Source: JBBECJ01 sp963763325
GTDB taxonomy: Bacteria > Chloroflexota > Chloroflexia > Thermomicrobiales > CFX8
DNA length: 64,000 bases
Direction: 5' to 3'
Assembly (NCBI GenBank): GCA_963763325.1
Contig: CAVXOL010000001.1
Span: 1-64,000 of the forward strand
Shown here: piece by piece, positions 54,798 through 64,000 of the stretch
Layout: each line of letters opens with the position of its first letter
How positions within the stretch are numbered: the stretch's first letter is position 1
Translations under genes and position numbers: made by a program
The notes under the pieces: generated by a model
What the model was told of the DNA's origin: nothing
Databases searched by the model: none
Seen by the model: the letters and a program-made list of their open reading frames with translations, nothing else

Positions 54798-55630
54798 ATG
54801 CCGCGCCCATTCAGCCAGGTCGATGTCTTCACCACCGACGCCGTATCGCGGCAACCCGGTCGCCGTCGTCCTCGACGGCACCGGCCTCACCACCGACGAG
54901 ATGCAACGCTTCGCCCACTGGACGAACCTCTCGGAGACGACCTTCGTCCTGCCACCGACCGAGCCGGACGCCGACTACCACGTCCGCATCTTCACCCCCG
55001 TCTCCGAGCTCCCCTTCGCCGGCCACCCAACTCTCGGCACCTGCCACGCCTGGCTCGAAGCCGGCGGCACGCCGAAGCAGGCTGACACCATCGTCCAACA
55101 GTGCACCGCCGGCCTGATCCCAATCCGCCGCACGCCGGATGGCCTCGCCTTCGCCGCCCCACCGCTGATCCGCTCCGGCGCCGTCGAAGAATCGCTCGTC
55201 CAACAGCATCGCGGAGCTGCTCAACATCGACCGCGCCGCCATCCTCGACGCCGCCTGGGTCGACAACGGCCCCGGCTGGGTCGCCGTCATGCTGGAGAGC
55301 GCCGACGCCGTCCTCGCCCTGAAACCCCGCCCAATCGACCTCGACCTCGGCGTCGTCGGCCCCCACCCACCCGGCTCACCCCACGCCTTCGAGCTGCGCG
55401 CCTTCTTCCCCAAGGACGGCGCGACCGTCGAAGACCCCGTCACCGGCAGCCTCAACGCCTCCGTCGCCCAATGGCTCCTCGGCACCGGCCAGGCCACCGC
55501 CCCCTACATCGCCAGCCAGGGCACAGCCTTGGGCCGCGCCGGCCGCGTCCACATCACCCAGGACCCCGACGGCACCATCTGGGTCGGCGGTGGGACCGTG
55601 ACGTGTATCAGTGGACATGTCGATCTGTAA
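54798..55630 (+). CDS. PhzF-family isomerase-like protein (two insertions)
   Basis: About 277 residues. SQVDVFTTDAYRGNPVAVVL, NLSETTFVLPPT (the Glu used as general base in PhzF), FTPVSELPFAGHPTLGTCHA and GATVEDPVTGSLNASVAQWL identify the family. Single extra bases break the frame near 54848 (GACGCCGTATCG) and 55202 (CTCGTCCAACAGC). PhzF enzymes isomerise substrates with a diaminopimelate-epimerase fold; there is no phenazine cluster here, so the substrate is unknown. GGAGGAAACAACG precedes the ATG. Confidence 0.88.
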
Positions 55631-55698
55631 TCATGCGGGCCGCAACAGGCTCGACTCCTGATACGCGACAGCACGACACGTATCATGCTATTGCAAAC

Positions 55699-55720
55699 TA
55701 TCATTGCAAATCGGATGATA
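55699..55720. promoter_or_regulatory. Operator-like inverted repeat of AbrB/PIN module
   Basis: TATCAT, 10 bases, ATGATA, overlapping a TACAAT -10-like hexamer at 55719-55724. TATCAT also recurs just upstream. Likely bound by the antitoxin. Confidence 0.5.
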
Positions 55721-55754
55721 CAATGATGCTCGTGGTAAGCGACAGGAGGATTCC

Positions 55755-56021
55755 GTGAGAGAGATCGTCACGACGATCACACAACGCGGCCAGGTCACGG
55801 TCCCATCCGAGGTTCGTCGCCTCCTGGGACTGAAACCGCGTGACAAGGTCGCTTTTACGATTGACAACGGTGTCGTGCGCCTGGTGCCAGTCGCCTTTAC
55901 TGCCGCGTCTGCCTACGGCTCGGTCGAGCCACGGGGCGCGACTGACGACATCGACGAGCAAATCCGCGACGCTAAGCTTGATCGGGCTGACGCGACCGCA
56001 CGATCGCTATCCAGTCAATGA
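55755..56021 (+). CDS. AbrB/VapB-type antitoxin
   Basis: 88 residues from a GTG after GGAGGATTCC. TTITQRGQVTVPSEVRRLLG and LKPRDKVAFTIDNGVVRLVP are a SpoVT-AbrB swapped-hairpin DNA-binding domain; the tail (DDIDEQIRDAKLDRADATA) would bind the toxin. The stop region overlaps the toxin ATG. Confidence 0.88.
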   Translation: MREIVTTITQRGQVTVPSEVRRLLGLKPRDKVAFTIDNGVVRLVPVAFTAASAYGSVEPRGATDDIDEQIRDAKLDRADATARSLSSQ

Positions 56022-56452
56022 GATTTGTCGATACCAATGTCTTCTTACGCTACCTCGTCCAGCCAGTGACAGCCATCGATCAGACTCGATCGGAGGCATG
56101 CCGGACGCTGTTCGAGCGCGTCGGCAGTGGACTAGAGGAGATCACGACCTCCGAAGTCGTGCTGGCTGAGATCGCGTACGTGTTAGCGTCGCCACGCCAG
56201 TACAACATGGCCCCGATCGATATCGCCGTTCGCCTCAAGCCGATCATCGCGCTCCCTGGCCTCAAGCTGACCCAGAAGCGGCTCTACCTGCGCGCACTCG
56301 ATATCTACGCGTCCTACACCGACCTCGACTTCGAGGATGCTGTCTCAGTCGCCATCGTCGAACAGATGGATGCGGCTGAGCTGTACTCGTATGACACCGA
56401 TTTCGATCAGGTGCCGAGCCTGACGCGCGTTGAGCCGCCGGCATCGCCCTGA
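56018..56452 (+). CDS. PIN-domain toxin (VapC-like RNase)
   Basis: 144 residues. The acidic residues of PIN RNases are in RFVDTNVFLRYLVQP, TSEVVLAEIAYVL, YTDLDFEDAVSVAIVEQ and LYSYDTDFDQV. Probably cleaves specific RNAs when free of its antitoxin. Overlaps the antitoxin gene by four bases. Confidence 0.9.
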   Translation: MRFVDTNVFLRYLVQPVTAIDQTRSEACRTLFERVGSGLEEITTSEVVLAEIAYVLASPRQYNMAPIDIAVRLKPIIALPGLKLTQKRLYLRALDIYASYTDLDFEDAVSVAIVEQMDAAELYSYDTDFDQVPSLTRVEPPASP

Positions 56453-56486
56453 CCATCAACTTCGATACAAGGTTCGGGGATCTCCG

Positions 56487-56882
56487 ATGTCCATCTTCCG
56501 CCAGTTCTGGATCGGGCTGATCGCGATCCCGCTATGTATCGCCGTCGCCATCGCCGTCACGGCCGCCTTCGGCCCGCTCTTCGGTGCCTGGGGCTGGCAG
56601 GCGACCAGCTTTGTCCTGCTGATCTGCACGACGCTCATCCTGCTCTCGCTCGACGGCTCTTCTCGCGGCAACGATAGCCCGGCTGCGCGCATCGCGCCGG
56701 GCATGACGGACGGTATGCTCTCCGGCGACTGGGACAGCGTGCTGTTCACCCAGACCTACAACGAAGGCGCGGACTCGCTATCGCGTAAGCCAAGGTTGCT
56801 CGCTGCAAGCGCTGGCTGGACCCGGCAGGCGCTGCTCACCGGCGCGGCAGCCTTCGCATTTCTCGTTTTACTGCTGGCGTAG
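56487..56882 (+). CDS. Small membrane protein, unknown
   Basis: 131 residues. Three hydrophobic segments: FWIGLIAIPLCIAVAIAVTA, ATSFVLLICTTLILLSL and ALLTGAAAFAFLVLLLA. A polar middle contains GMTDGMLSGDWDSVLFTQTY. Start at the ATG 56487. No family recognised. It lies between the PIN toxin and RES toxin genes and ends 6 bases before the latter's stop. Confidence 0.6.
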   Translation: MSIFRQFWIGLIAIPLCIAVAIAVTAAFGPLFGAWGWQATSFVLLICTTLILLSLDGSSRGNDSPAARIAPGMTDGMLSGDWDSVLFTQTYNEGADSLSRKPRLLAASAGWTRQALLTGAAAFAFLVLLLA

Positions 56883-56887
56883 CATGG

Positions 56888-57530
56888 TCAGAATGTCAGT
56901 TGGTTCTCGCGCATGAGATCGTCAAGCAGTGGCTGGAGAGCGGGATCGTCAAGGCGGACGATGGCCTCGTCGTGGCACACCAGGGCCGGCCGCGCACGTT
57001 CGTAGAGCACCACAGCCGGTTCATCATTGTGAGCGTTGCTGTAGATCAGGCCATCGACTACCCCATATGCCAATTCGGTCTCGTAGATGTATCGTGACCA
57101 CGGCTGCGACTGCCGATGGTCGCACTTCGCGATCGCTGCGACTGTTCCGGCCCGCATCGCGCCACGACCCCGCAGGTCCAGCAACCGCAATGACCGAACG
57201 ACGCTCGGCATCGCCACCTGGAAATCGCCCAACTCGACAATCCCCGTGTCTCCAAAGACCTCGACCAGACAACTTGAGAGTGCTTCCGACAGGTCGTCCG
57301 ACCAGGCAGCGTAGTAGACAGCGCGTTCGGGATCGTTGGCTGGCGACGCGATCCGGGCCGTCACCACGATGGTGGTCAAAGCGAGCGCGTGGACCATTGA
57401 ATCGAAACGTCAACGCCTCCGCGTTGTGACGCGTTGGATCGTAGATACGAACCAGGGTCGTACCGACCGGGAGATCGCGAAAGACAGGAGATACTCCACG
57501 CTTCGGCGGAGGCAGACTCAGCAGAACCAC
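56888..57530 (-). CDS. RES-domain toxin (frameshift)
   Basis: About 213 residues from a GTG at 57530, one base after the antitoxin stop. LPVGTTLVRIYDPTRHNAE, FRFNGPRARFDHH, then after one break near 57345 ERAVYYAAWSDDLSEALSSC and LVEVFGDTGIVEL: the Arg, Tyr and Glu residues of the RES NAD-degrading toxin fold. LAYGVVDGLIYSNAHNDEPA carries the late Ser/Asn motif. Paired with the Xre-like antitoxin upstream. Confidence 0.82.
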
Positions 57531-57531
57531 G

Positions 57532-58143
57532 TCAGTTGAAACCGACAGCTCGCGCCAATCCCACAACACGCTCAACGTCGCCGGACTTGAGACACGCGAG
57601 TGGCGTCGCCCCATCCAGCATGTAGTTCGGACGTGTGAGCCAACTCACCTTCGCCATCGGCGAGACTTCCAGTGCTCGGAGGACCGCCGGCAATCCCGCG
57701 ACAACACCACCCTCACCGTCTGGGTCGAACTGCCAGATCGGAAACCGCAGTGCGCCGCGATCCATCACAGCCAACAGCGTGCCGCTCTCGACCCGATCAT
57801 GCGGGGTCTGCCGCGACGTTCCCAGGAGTTGTGCGACCTGCGCCGTCGTCAGCGAGTCGGCCAACAACTCTCGCCGCTTTGCGAAGGATCGTGCAAGCAC
57901 GTCAAACCTGGCCGCCATCCGCTCCGCAGCCGTGTAAGTTCGTCCCGCCATGAGCGCGGTTACCGCGGGAGGCACCGGTTCCGGAATCTCATCGAGTGCA
58001 CGTGCAGCGCCCTCAAGCACAGCGACAACTTCATCAGGCGATAGCGAGTTCAGCCGATCCTGAAAATGCCGCAGGACAGCATCGATTGACGGTGCCATCG
58101 CCTCAAATTCCGGTGTTGCAGAAACCTCAACAGCAGCGACCAA
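57532..58143 (-). CDS. Xre/MbcA-type antitoxin for RES toxin
   Basis: 203 residues from a TTG after GGAGGCACTGC. LTTAQVAQLLGTSRQTPHDR is the DNA-binding helix pair; FPIWQFDPDGEGGVVAGLPA, VLRALEVSPMAKVSWLTRPN and TPLACLKSGDVERVVGLARA are the toxin-binding domain of RES antitoxins. The N-terminal ~100 residues are helical and longer than in minimal members. Confidence 0.85.
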   Translation of the reverse strand: MVAAVEVSATPEFEAMAPSIDAVLRHFQDRLNSLSPDEVVAVLEGAARALDEIPEPVPPAVTALMAGRTYTAAERMAARFDVLARSFAKRRELLADSLTTAQVAQLLGTSRQTPHDRVESGTLLAVMDRGALRFPIWQFDPDGEGGVVAGLPAVLRALEVSPMAKVSWLTRPNYMLDGATPLACLKSGDVERVVGLARAVGFN

Positions 58144-58167
58144 GCAGTGCCTCCATCACTGCCACCA

Positions 58168-58195
58168 AGAATAGCAGCCGTGTAAGAGATGTCAA
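58168..58195 (-). promoter_or_regulatory. Promoter of Xre-RES module
   Basis: On the minus strand TTGACA (complement at 58190-58195), a 16-base spacer and TATTCT (58168-58173). The leader before the TTG start would be about 20 bases. Confidence 0.6.
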
Positions 58196-58336
58196 GCAGG
58201 TTGGGCAGCTGCGACATCGTACAAATTCGCGCGCCAGCATCTGATCCACTACACCAGACCACAATCCATCGTAGACTGTCCGACGCACGCAGGTGGCCCG
58301 CTGTAGGGTCGCCAGCAGGAGGGAAGGACAGACTCT

Positions 58337-61300
58337 TTGGACACAGCGAAACTGTTGCAGCAACTTGAGTTCCGGAGTATTGGGCCGACGCGCGGTGGGC
58401 GTGTCGTCGCCGTGGCGGGGCACGCCAGCCAGCCGGCGACCTACTACTTCGGCTCGACCGGTGGTGGCGTCTGGAAGACGACAGACGCCGGACAGATACT
58501 GGCAGAACATCTCCGACGGCTACTTCAAGCGCGCCTCGGTCGGTGGGATCGCCGTCGCCGAGTCGGACCCGAACGTCATCTACGTCGGGATGGGCGAGTC
58601 CACGATCCGTGGCAACGTCAGCCACGGCGACGGCGTCTACCGCAGCACCGACGCCGGCAAGACCTGGCAGCACCTCGGGCTGGAGAAGACGCGCAACATC
58701 GGCAAGGTGCGCGTTGACCCGCGCGATCCCGACCGCGTCTACGTCGCCGCCTTCGGGCACGCCCACGGCCCGAACGCCGAGCGCGGCCTCTACCGCTCGC
58801 TGGACGGCGGCAAGACCTGGGACAACGTCCTCTTCGTCTCCGAGCGGGCCGGTGTCAACGACCTCTCGATCGACCCGAACAACCCGCGCATCATCTTCGC
58901 CGGGTCGTGGGAGGCCGAGCGCGGGCCGCACTTCATGTCGTCCGGTGGCGAGGGCTCCGGCCTCTGGCGCTCGCGCGATGGCGGCGACAGCTGGGAGCGG
59001 CTCGACGACAAGCCCGGCCTGCCGAAGGGGATCAAGGGCAAGGTCAGCGTCGTCGTCTCGCCGGCCGTCAGTGGCCGCATCTACGCGATGATCGAGCACG
59101 CGGACGGTGGCGTCTACCGCTCCGACGACGGCGGCGAGTCGTGGGTGCGCGGCTCCGACAACCGCGACCTGCGCCAGCGCGCCTGGTACTACTCGCACAT
59201 CTACGCCGACCCACAGGACCCCGATACCTGCTGGGTGCTCAACGTCGAGATGTGGAAGTCGATCGATGCCGGCAAGACCTTCTTCCAGGTCCCGGCCCCG
59301 CACGGCGACAACCACGACCTCTGGATCGACCCGAACAATCCGCAACCGAATGATCCTCGGCAACGACGGCGGCGGCACCGTCACCCACGACGGCGGCAAG
59401 GGCTGGTCGACGCTCTACAACCAGCCGACCGGCGAGTTCTACCATGTCACCGTCGACACCCGTGTTCCCTACCGCGTCTACGGCGCGCAGCAGGACAACA
59501 CGACGATGTCGGTCCCGAGCCAGTCGAACTACGACGCGATCATCTTCCCCGAGTGGCTGGAGATCGGCGGCGGCGAATCGGGCTACATCGCCGTCCACCC
59601 CGATAACCCGGACATCGTCTACGCCGGCAGCATGCAGGGCTACCTGACCCGCTTCGACCACGCGCGCGGCCAGCTGCGCAACATCACCGTCTGGCCCGAG
59701 TCCTACATGGGCTGGGGCGCGCAGGACATGAAGTACCGCTTCAACTGGACCAGCCCAACGATCCTCTCGCCGCACGATGCCAACGTCCTCCTGACCGGCG
59801 CGAACGTCATCTTCAAGACGACCGACGAGGGCATGAGCTGGGAGGCCATCTCGCCCGACCTGACCCGTGGCGATCCCGAGACGCTCGGCCTCTCCGGCGG
59901 CCCGATCACGAAGGACAACACCGGCGCCGAGGCCTACGGGACCGTCTTCACGATCGCCGAGTCGCCGGTCACGCCGGGCGTCATCTGGTCCGGCTCGGAC
60001 GACGGTCTGATCCACGTCACCCGCGATGGCGGCGCGAACTGGGAGGCGACGACGCCCGACACGCTGCCCGACTGGGCGCTGATCTCGCTGATCGACGCCA
60101 GCCCGCACGACGCCGGCACCGCCTACGTCGCCGCGACCCGCTACAAGCTGGACGACTTCGCGCCCTACATCTTCAAGACCAGCGACTACGGCAAGACCTG
60201 GACGAAGATCACCAACGGCATCCCCAACGACGACTTCACCCGCGTCGTCCGCGAGGACCCGAAGGTCAAGGGCCTGCTCTACGCCGGAACCGAGACGGGC
60301 ATCTACGTCTCGTTCGACGACGGAGCCAACTGGCACAAGCTCGGCGGCAACTTCCCGGTCGTCCCGATCCACGACCTGATCGTCCACAACGACGACCTCG
60401 TCATCGGCACCCACGGCCGCAGCTTCTGGATCTACGACGACCTGACGACGATCCGGCAGATGGCCGAGGACATCGCTGCGAAATCCGCCCACCTCTTCAA
60501 GCCGCGTGACACGATCCGCTACGGGCACCTGCGCGGCTTCGGCCACAGCCCGGTCGCGGGCCGCAACTTCCACTTCGCGGGTGGCTTCATCCCGACCTAC
60601 ACGTTCGAGACCGACGAGGCCGGCAACCCGAAGATCAACTTCATCGACGCCGGCAACAACCCGCCCGACGGCGTCCTGATCCGCTACTACCTGGCCGACA
60701 AGCCGAAAGACATCAAGCTGGAGGTGCTCGACAGCAACGGCACCGTCCTGCGCGAGTTCATCCCGAAGAAGGAGAAGCCGGCTCCGGTTGAAGGGACAGA
60801 GCCGCAGGGCGAGAGTCCCGACTTCCCGGCCAGCCTGACCGGTGGCTCGGACGAGGAGGAGCAGCCCGGACCGTACCTGCCGGCCAAGGCAGGCATGAAC
60901 GCCTTCAACTGGGCACTCCGCGCGGCCGACAGCGTCAAGATCAAGACAAAGGGTGGCGATCAGGCGCCGGTCACCGGCCCGGTCGTCCCGCCCGGCAGCT
61001 ACCAGCTCCGGCTGACGGTCGACGGCGAGTCGCAGACGCAGGAGTTCCAGGTCGTCCCCGACCCCCGCGTCGAGGCGACCCAGGCCGACTACCAGGCGCA
61101 GTACGACCTGCTGGTCAAGATCGGCGACAAGCACACGGAACTCAACGAAGCCGTCAACCAGATCCGCGCCATGCGTGAGCAGGTCGACGGCTGGGTCAAG
61201 CGCACCAAGGACAGCGACGGCGGCGACAAGATCGCCGAGGCCGGCAAGGCGCTCAAGGCGAAGCTCGACGGCGTTGAAGGCGAACTCCTGCAAGTCAAAG

Positions 61301-61539
61301 CCCAGGGCATGCAGGACACCCTCAACTTCCCCGTCAAGCTCAACTCGAAGCTGATGTCACTGGCCGGCGCCATCGCGGGCGGCGACCACGCCCCGGCCAA
61401 GCAGATGCTCGACCTCTACGACGAGCTATCCGCCCGGATCGACGAGCAGCTCGCAACCCTCAAGGAGATCGTCGCCAAGGACGTCAAGGCGTTCAACAAG
61501 ACGATCACCGACGCGAACCTGCCGGCCGTCGTCGGCTAA
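58337..61539 (+). CDS. Large BNR/sortilin (VPS10-like) beta-propeller protein (two insertions)
   Basis: About 1067 residues from a TTG start with AAGGA upstream. Asp-box repeats are frequent: VYRSTDAGKTWQHLG, LYRSLDGGKTWDNV, LWRSRDGGDSWERL, VYRSDDGGESWVRG, IFKTSDYGKTWTKI. The C-terminal third (~700 on) is a beta domain and a coiled coil (YQAQYDLLVKIGDKHTELNE, MREQVDGWVKRTKDSDGG, ARIDEQLATLKEI). No signal peptide is visible, though homologues are often exported. Single extra bases near 58495 (GGACAGATACTGG) and 59346 (CCGCAACCG). Role unknown. Confidence 0.85.
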
Positions 61540-61561
61540 GCGCGCACCGCTGACGCAACAC

Positions 61562-61597
61562 GTTGCCCCCGACGGAGTGGTTACTCTGTCGGGGGCA
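61562..61597 (+). terminator. Terminator of BNR protein gene
   Basis: TGCCCCCGACGGAGT pairs with ACTCTGTCGGGGGCA around GGTT, with one mismatch, followed by CTTCCT. It lies about 25 bases after the stop. Confidence 0.8.
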
Positions 61598-61752
61598 CTT
61601 CCTACTGCTTTCCCTCACATGAATCATTCGCCACGACTCAGAATCTGGTATACCCAATCCACACATGCTACGATCCGAAACTAACCCGACACGCGTCTAC
61701 ACGATGTCGCCCTGCCGCACCCATGGGCCAGGCTTGTGCTTGAGGAATATTG

Positions 61753-64000
61753 GTGAATCTGGTTGATCGAGGTCCCACCGCGCTGGGGCGGGAGCATGAG
61801 TTCCAGATCCTTGCTCAAGCACTTCGTGACACTCACGAAGGACGCGGCCAGGTCGTTCTGGTTTCTGGCACAGCCGGTATCGGCAAGACGACACTCCTCG
61901 AAGTGTTCGCTGGCGAGTCAACCAGCCGGGGGTCGCTGGTGCTGGTCGGGCGCAGTCACGACCAGGTCCAGACGCCGCCGTACGGGCCGTGGAGAGATCT
62001 GTTCCCACAGGCTGAAGGCCCACCGCTGGCGTTCGCCAATGACGATCGAGGACCGGATACTGCCACCGTTGCCAACGAGATCTTCAGCCGCCTCGCCAGT
62101 CTCACCAGCCGCCAACCGGTCCTGCTGGTCTTCGAGGACGCCCACTGGAGCGATCCGGCCAGCCTCGATGTCGTCAGGATACTGGCGCGGAAAGCCGGTT
62201 CGCTGCCCCTGCTGTTCGTCATCACGTATCGTGACGATCTGCTTGCCGATTGCCACCACCTCAGGCAGCTCCTGCCGGCGATTGCCCGTGAGTCGCATCC
62301 CGTTCGGATCAGCCTGCGCCCCTTGTTGCCTGCAACGGTCGCGCAGATCGTCCTCGCACGCTATGACCTTACGTCCGACGACGCGCGCCGGCTGACCGCC
62401 TATCTCGACTCGCACGCATTGGGCAACCCACGCTTCATCCGCGAGTTGCTGCACGCGCTTGAGGACGCCGGCCGGGTGCGCCGGACCGGGGCCGGCACAG
62501 CGGTCGGCGATCTCTCGGAGGTCGCCATCTCACCCATCCTGCGGCAGATCGTCGCCGAGCAGATCAACCAGCTTCCTGCCGACGCCCAGCGACTGCTCCA
62601 GATCGCGGCAACCATCGGCGAGGCGGTCCCGCTCGATCTCTGGCTGCGGGTGGCGACGGTCGATGAAGGCTCACTGCTGGAGGTCGTCGAAGCAGCCGTG
62701 TCTGCGTCGCTGCTGGTGGAACTCGCAGACGGCTCCGGTGTCCGTTTCACGCACTCGCTGATCCGTGAGGTCCTGTATCGCGGGTCGCTCGCGCTGCGGC
62801 GGCGTAGCTGGCATCGGTCGGTCGCAGAAACGTTGCTTGCCGAACCCGACCCGGTCGCTGACCTCGTTGCCCACCATTTCCGCGAGGCGGGCGACGAGCG
62901 GGCCACCGAATGGCTCATCCGGGCCGGTGACCTCGCCGTCCAGTCCGACGATGTCCCGGTTGCGACCCGGCGATTTGAGGATGCGCTGGCGCTCCTGGCC
63001 GAGAGCGGCAGCCACCACGAACTCCGCTGTGAGTTGCTGCTGCGGCTCGGGCGGCTCCACCGCCGGAACGATCGTGGTGTCGCCTTCCTCGATCAGGCCA
63101 CCCAGATCGCCGCGCAGTCCAGAGATGCGACCCTGCTGGCGGCGACACTCTTCCGGCTCGGCTTCGTCCAGTGCTACACCGGCCACCGGCGTCAGGGCCT
63201 CCTTTCCCAGGAGCGGGGAGTTGCCGCGCTCGATGCGCTGCCAGCCTCGGAAGCAGCCCGGCTCGAGCGTTTGGACTGGGCCAGCGCGACCGTCGCTGCC
63301 CGTCACGGCTCGCACGCGCTCCGGCTGGCCGAAGTGGGTCGCTTCGCCGAAGCTGCCAGCCACGCAGACCTGGCCCTCGCCGACGCCAGCGCCAACCCAT
63401 GGACCTCCCACGACGCGCGCGTGGCACAGGCAGTCATCGCCCGCAGCATGGGCAGGCCCGATGACGCTCTGCGGCTGGACGCCGAGATGTACGCCATCGA
63501 CCGCCGGATCGATGACCACGATGGCGCGGTCTGGCTGGCCGCCAACGACCTGTTCTGGTCGTGCTTCTCCTATTGGCCCGAAAACCGCGCCTGGCTGGAA
63601 CATCTGGAACACGAGATCGTGCGCCGCGAGCCGGGGGCCGGCGAGGTATTCGCGACGCTACCCCTGCGCCTGATGCACCTGCCGATGCTCTACCTGCGCG
63701 GCGAATGGCAGACAGCACGCGAGGTCGTCCGGGCCGCCCGGCAAACCGAGTTCGCGACCCATGCCTTCACCCAGGTGATCCCACTCGTGCTCGGCCCACT
63801 GGCAGTCGCCCAGGGTGATCTCGACCTGGCCTGGCGGCTCGTGCGGGATGAGTTCCCGGATGGCCCATCGACCGAGCCCGGCGATAACCGCTTCCCGACC
63901 AGCATTGCGCTCCAGCGTGTCGCTGCGGCATCCGCGATCAATGACGGCGACCTCCGTCAGGCGCGGCTCTGGCTGGACGCCAACGAACGCTGGTTGGCAT
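61753..64000 (+). CDS. Large AAA ATPase regulator (MalT/LuxR-type), partial at right edge
   Basis: 749 codons to the window end, no stop. ALGREHEFQILAQALRDTH, Walker A VSGTAGIGKTTLLEVFAG, Walker B VLLVFEDAHWSDPASLDVV and the NTPase region FIRELLHALEDAGRVRR are typical of the AAA_16 domain in large LAL/LuxR regulators and guanylate cyclase-like proteins. TPR-like helices follow (LADASANPWTSHDARVAQAV, LPMLYLRGEWQTAREVVRAA). The DNA-binding end, if any, lies outside the window. GTG 61753 follows GAGGA. Confidence 0.85.
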   Translation, partial: MNLVDRGPTALGREHEFQILAQALRDTHEGRGQVVLVSGTAGIGKTTLLEVFAGESTSRGSLVLVGRSHDQVQTPPYGPWRDLFPQAEGPPLAFANDDRGPDTATVANEIFSRLASLTSRQPVLLVFEDAHWSDPASLDVVRILARKAGSLPLLFVITYRDDLLADCHHLRQLLPAIARESHPVRISLRPLLPATVAQIVLARYDLTSDDARRLTAYLDSHALGNPRFIRELLHALEDAGRVRRTGAGTAVGDLSEVAISPILRQIVAEQINQLPADAQRLLQIAATIGEAVPLDLWLRVATVDEGSLLEVVEAAVSASLLVELADGSGVRFTHSLIREVLYRGSLALRRRSWHRSVAETLLAEPDPVADLVAHHFREAGDERATEWLIRAGDLAVQSDDVPVATRRFEDALALLAESGSHHELRCELLLRLGRLHRRNDRGVAFLDQATQIAAQSRDATLLAATLFRLGFVQCYTGHRRQGLLSQERGVAALDALPASEAARLERLDWASATVAARHGSHALRLAEVGRFAEAASHADLALADASANPWTSHDARVAQAVIARSMGRPDDALRLDAEMYAIDRRIDDHDGAVWLAANDLFWSCFSYWPENRAWLEHLEHEIVRREPGAGEVFATLPLRLMHLPMLYLRGEWQTAREVVRAARQTEFATHAFTQVIPLVLGPLAVAQGDLDLAWRLVRDEFPDGPSTEPGDNRFPTSIALQRVAAASAINDGDLRQARLWLDANERWLA

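Noticed and set aside
54798..55630. Phenazine biosynthesis locus
   Set aside because: Only a PhzF-family protein is present; no other phenazine gene.
59239..61293. 684-codon open frame on the minus strand opposite the BNR gene
   Set aside because: Composition is Val/Asp/Arg-rich shadow coding typical of high-GC DNA; the plus strand has clear Asp-box repeats.
1..64000. tRNA, rRNA or CRISPR arrays
   Set aside because: No T-loop, rRNA-like block or repeat-spacer pattern noticed by eye on either strand.

Overview
The window is 64 kb of high-GC DNA, probably from a chromosome of a Chloroflexota bacterium close to the Thermomicrobia (inference). The basis is overall gene content, the secreted-protein domain ending in an ERRCLTYTPGN-like motif that I associate with that phylum, the insertion-sequence types and the abundance of PadR/ABC modules. 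I see no rRNA, tRNA, CRISPR array or phage structural gene.

Layout: 0-6.1 kb holds a secreted LVIVD-repeat protein and a minus-strand group of a TauE-like transporter, a YkvA-like protein and an MmeI-like type IIG restriction-modification enzyme, all interrupted by apparent indels. 6.3-15.1 kb holds two ABC-2 exporter modules, two PadR regulators and a PadR-coupled membrane protein, linked by three copies of one promoter sequence, with a GH13 alpha-glucosidase between them. 15.2-16 kb has two VOC-fold proteins. 16.2-25.6 kb is the most unusual part: four large exported proteins share one lineage-restricted ectodomain, fused in turn to CAP, CAP, a transglutaminase-like domain and a trypsin-like protease, plus one free CAP protein; the four minus-strand members each have their own terminator-like hairpin. 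25.8-27.1 kb holds decayed IS5 and IS630 transposases. 27.3-31.4 kb is a giant acidic secreted protein.

32-42.7 kb contains a lipoprotein whose leader carries an in-frame palindromic insertion, nadC, two tandem Nudix hydrolases, a cupin, a c-di-GMP operon (HD-GYP plus GGDEF-EAL with a related membrane module), two small secreted paralogues, a DUF2085-like membrane protein and a short SARP-type regulator with a putative autoregulatory site. 43-45.7 kb is gene-poor with regulator fragments. 45.7-51 kb has a DUF1269 protein, a phospholipase D-like enzyme abutting a transposase remnant, and lon. 51.1-58.1 kb is rich in toxin-antitoxin modules (Phd/RelE, AbrB/PIN, Xre/RES) mixed with an SMP-30-like propeller, an APH-like kinase, a DUF402 protein and a PhzF-like protein. 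58.3-61.5 kb encodes a large BNR/sortilin-type propeller protein, and an AAA ATPase regulator runs off the right edge.

Many real genes are broken by single-base indels (LVIVD gene, transporter, methylase, one ABC ATPase, CAP protein, protease, giant protein, lon, phzF-like, RES, BNR protein). Because conserved domains continue across every break, I treat most as assembly errors rather than decay and give the full reconstructed span.
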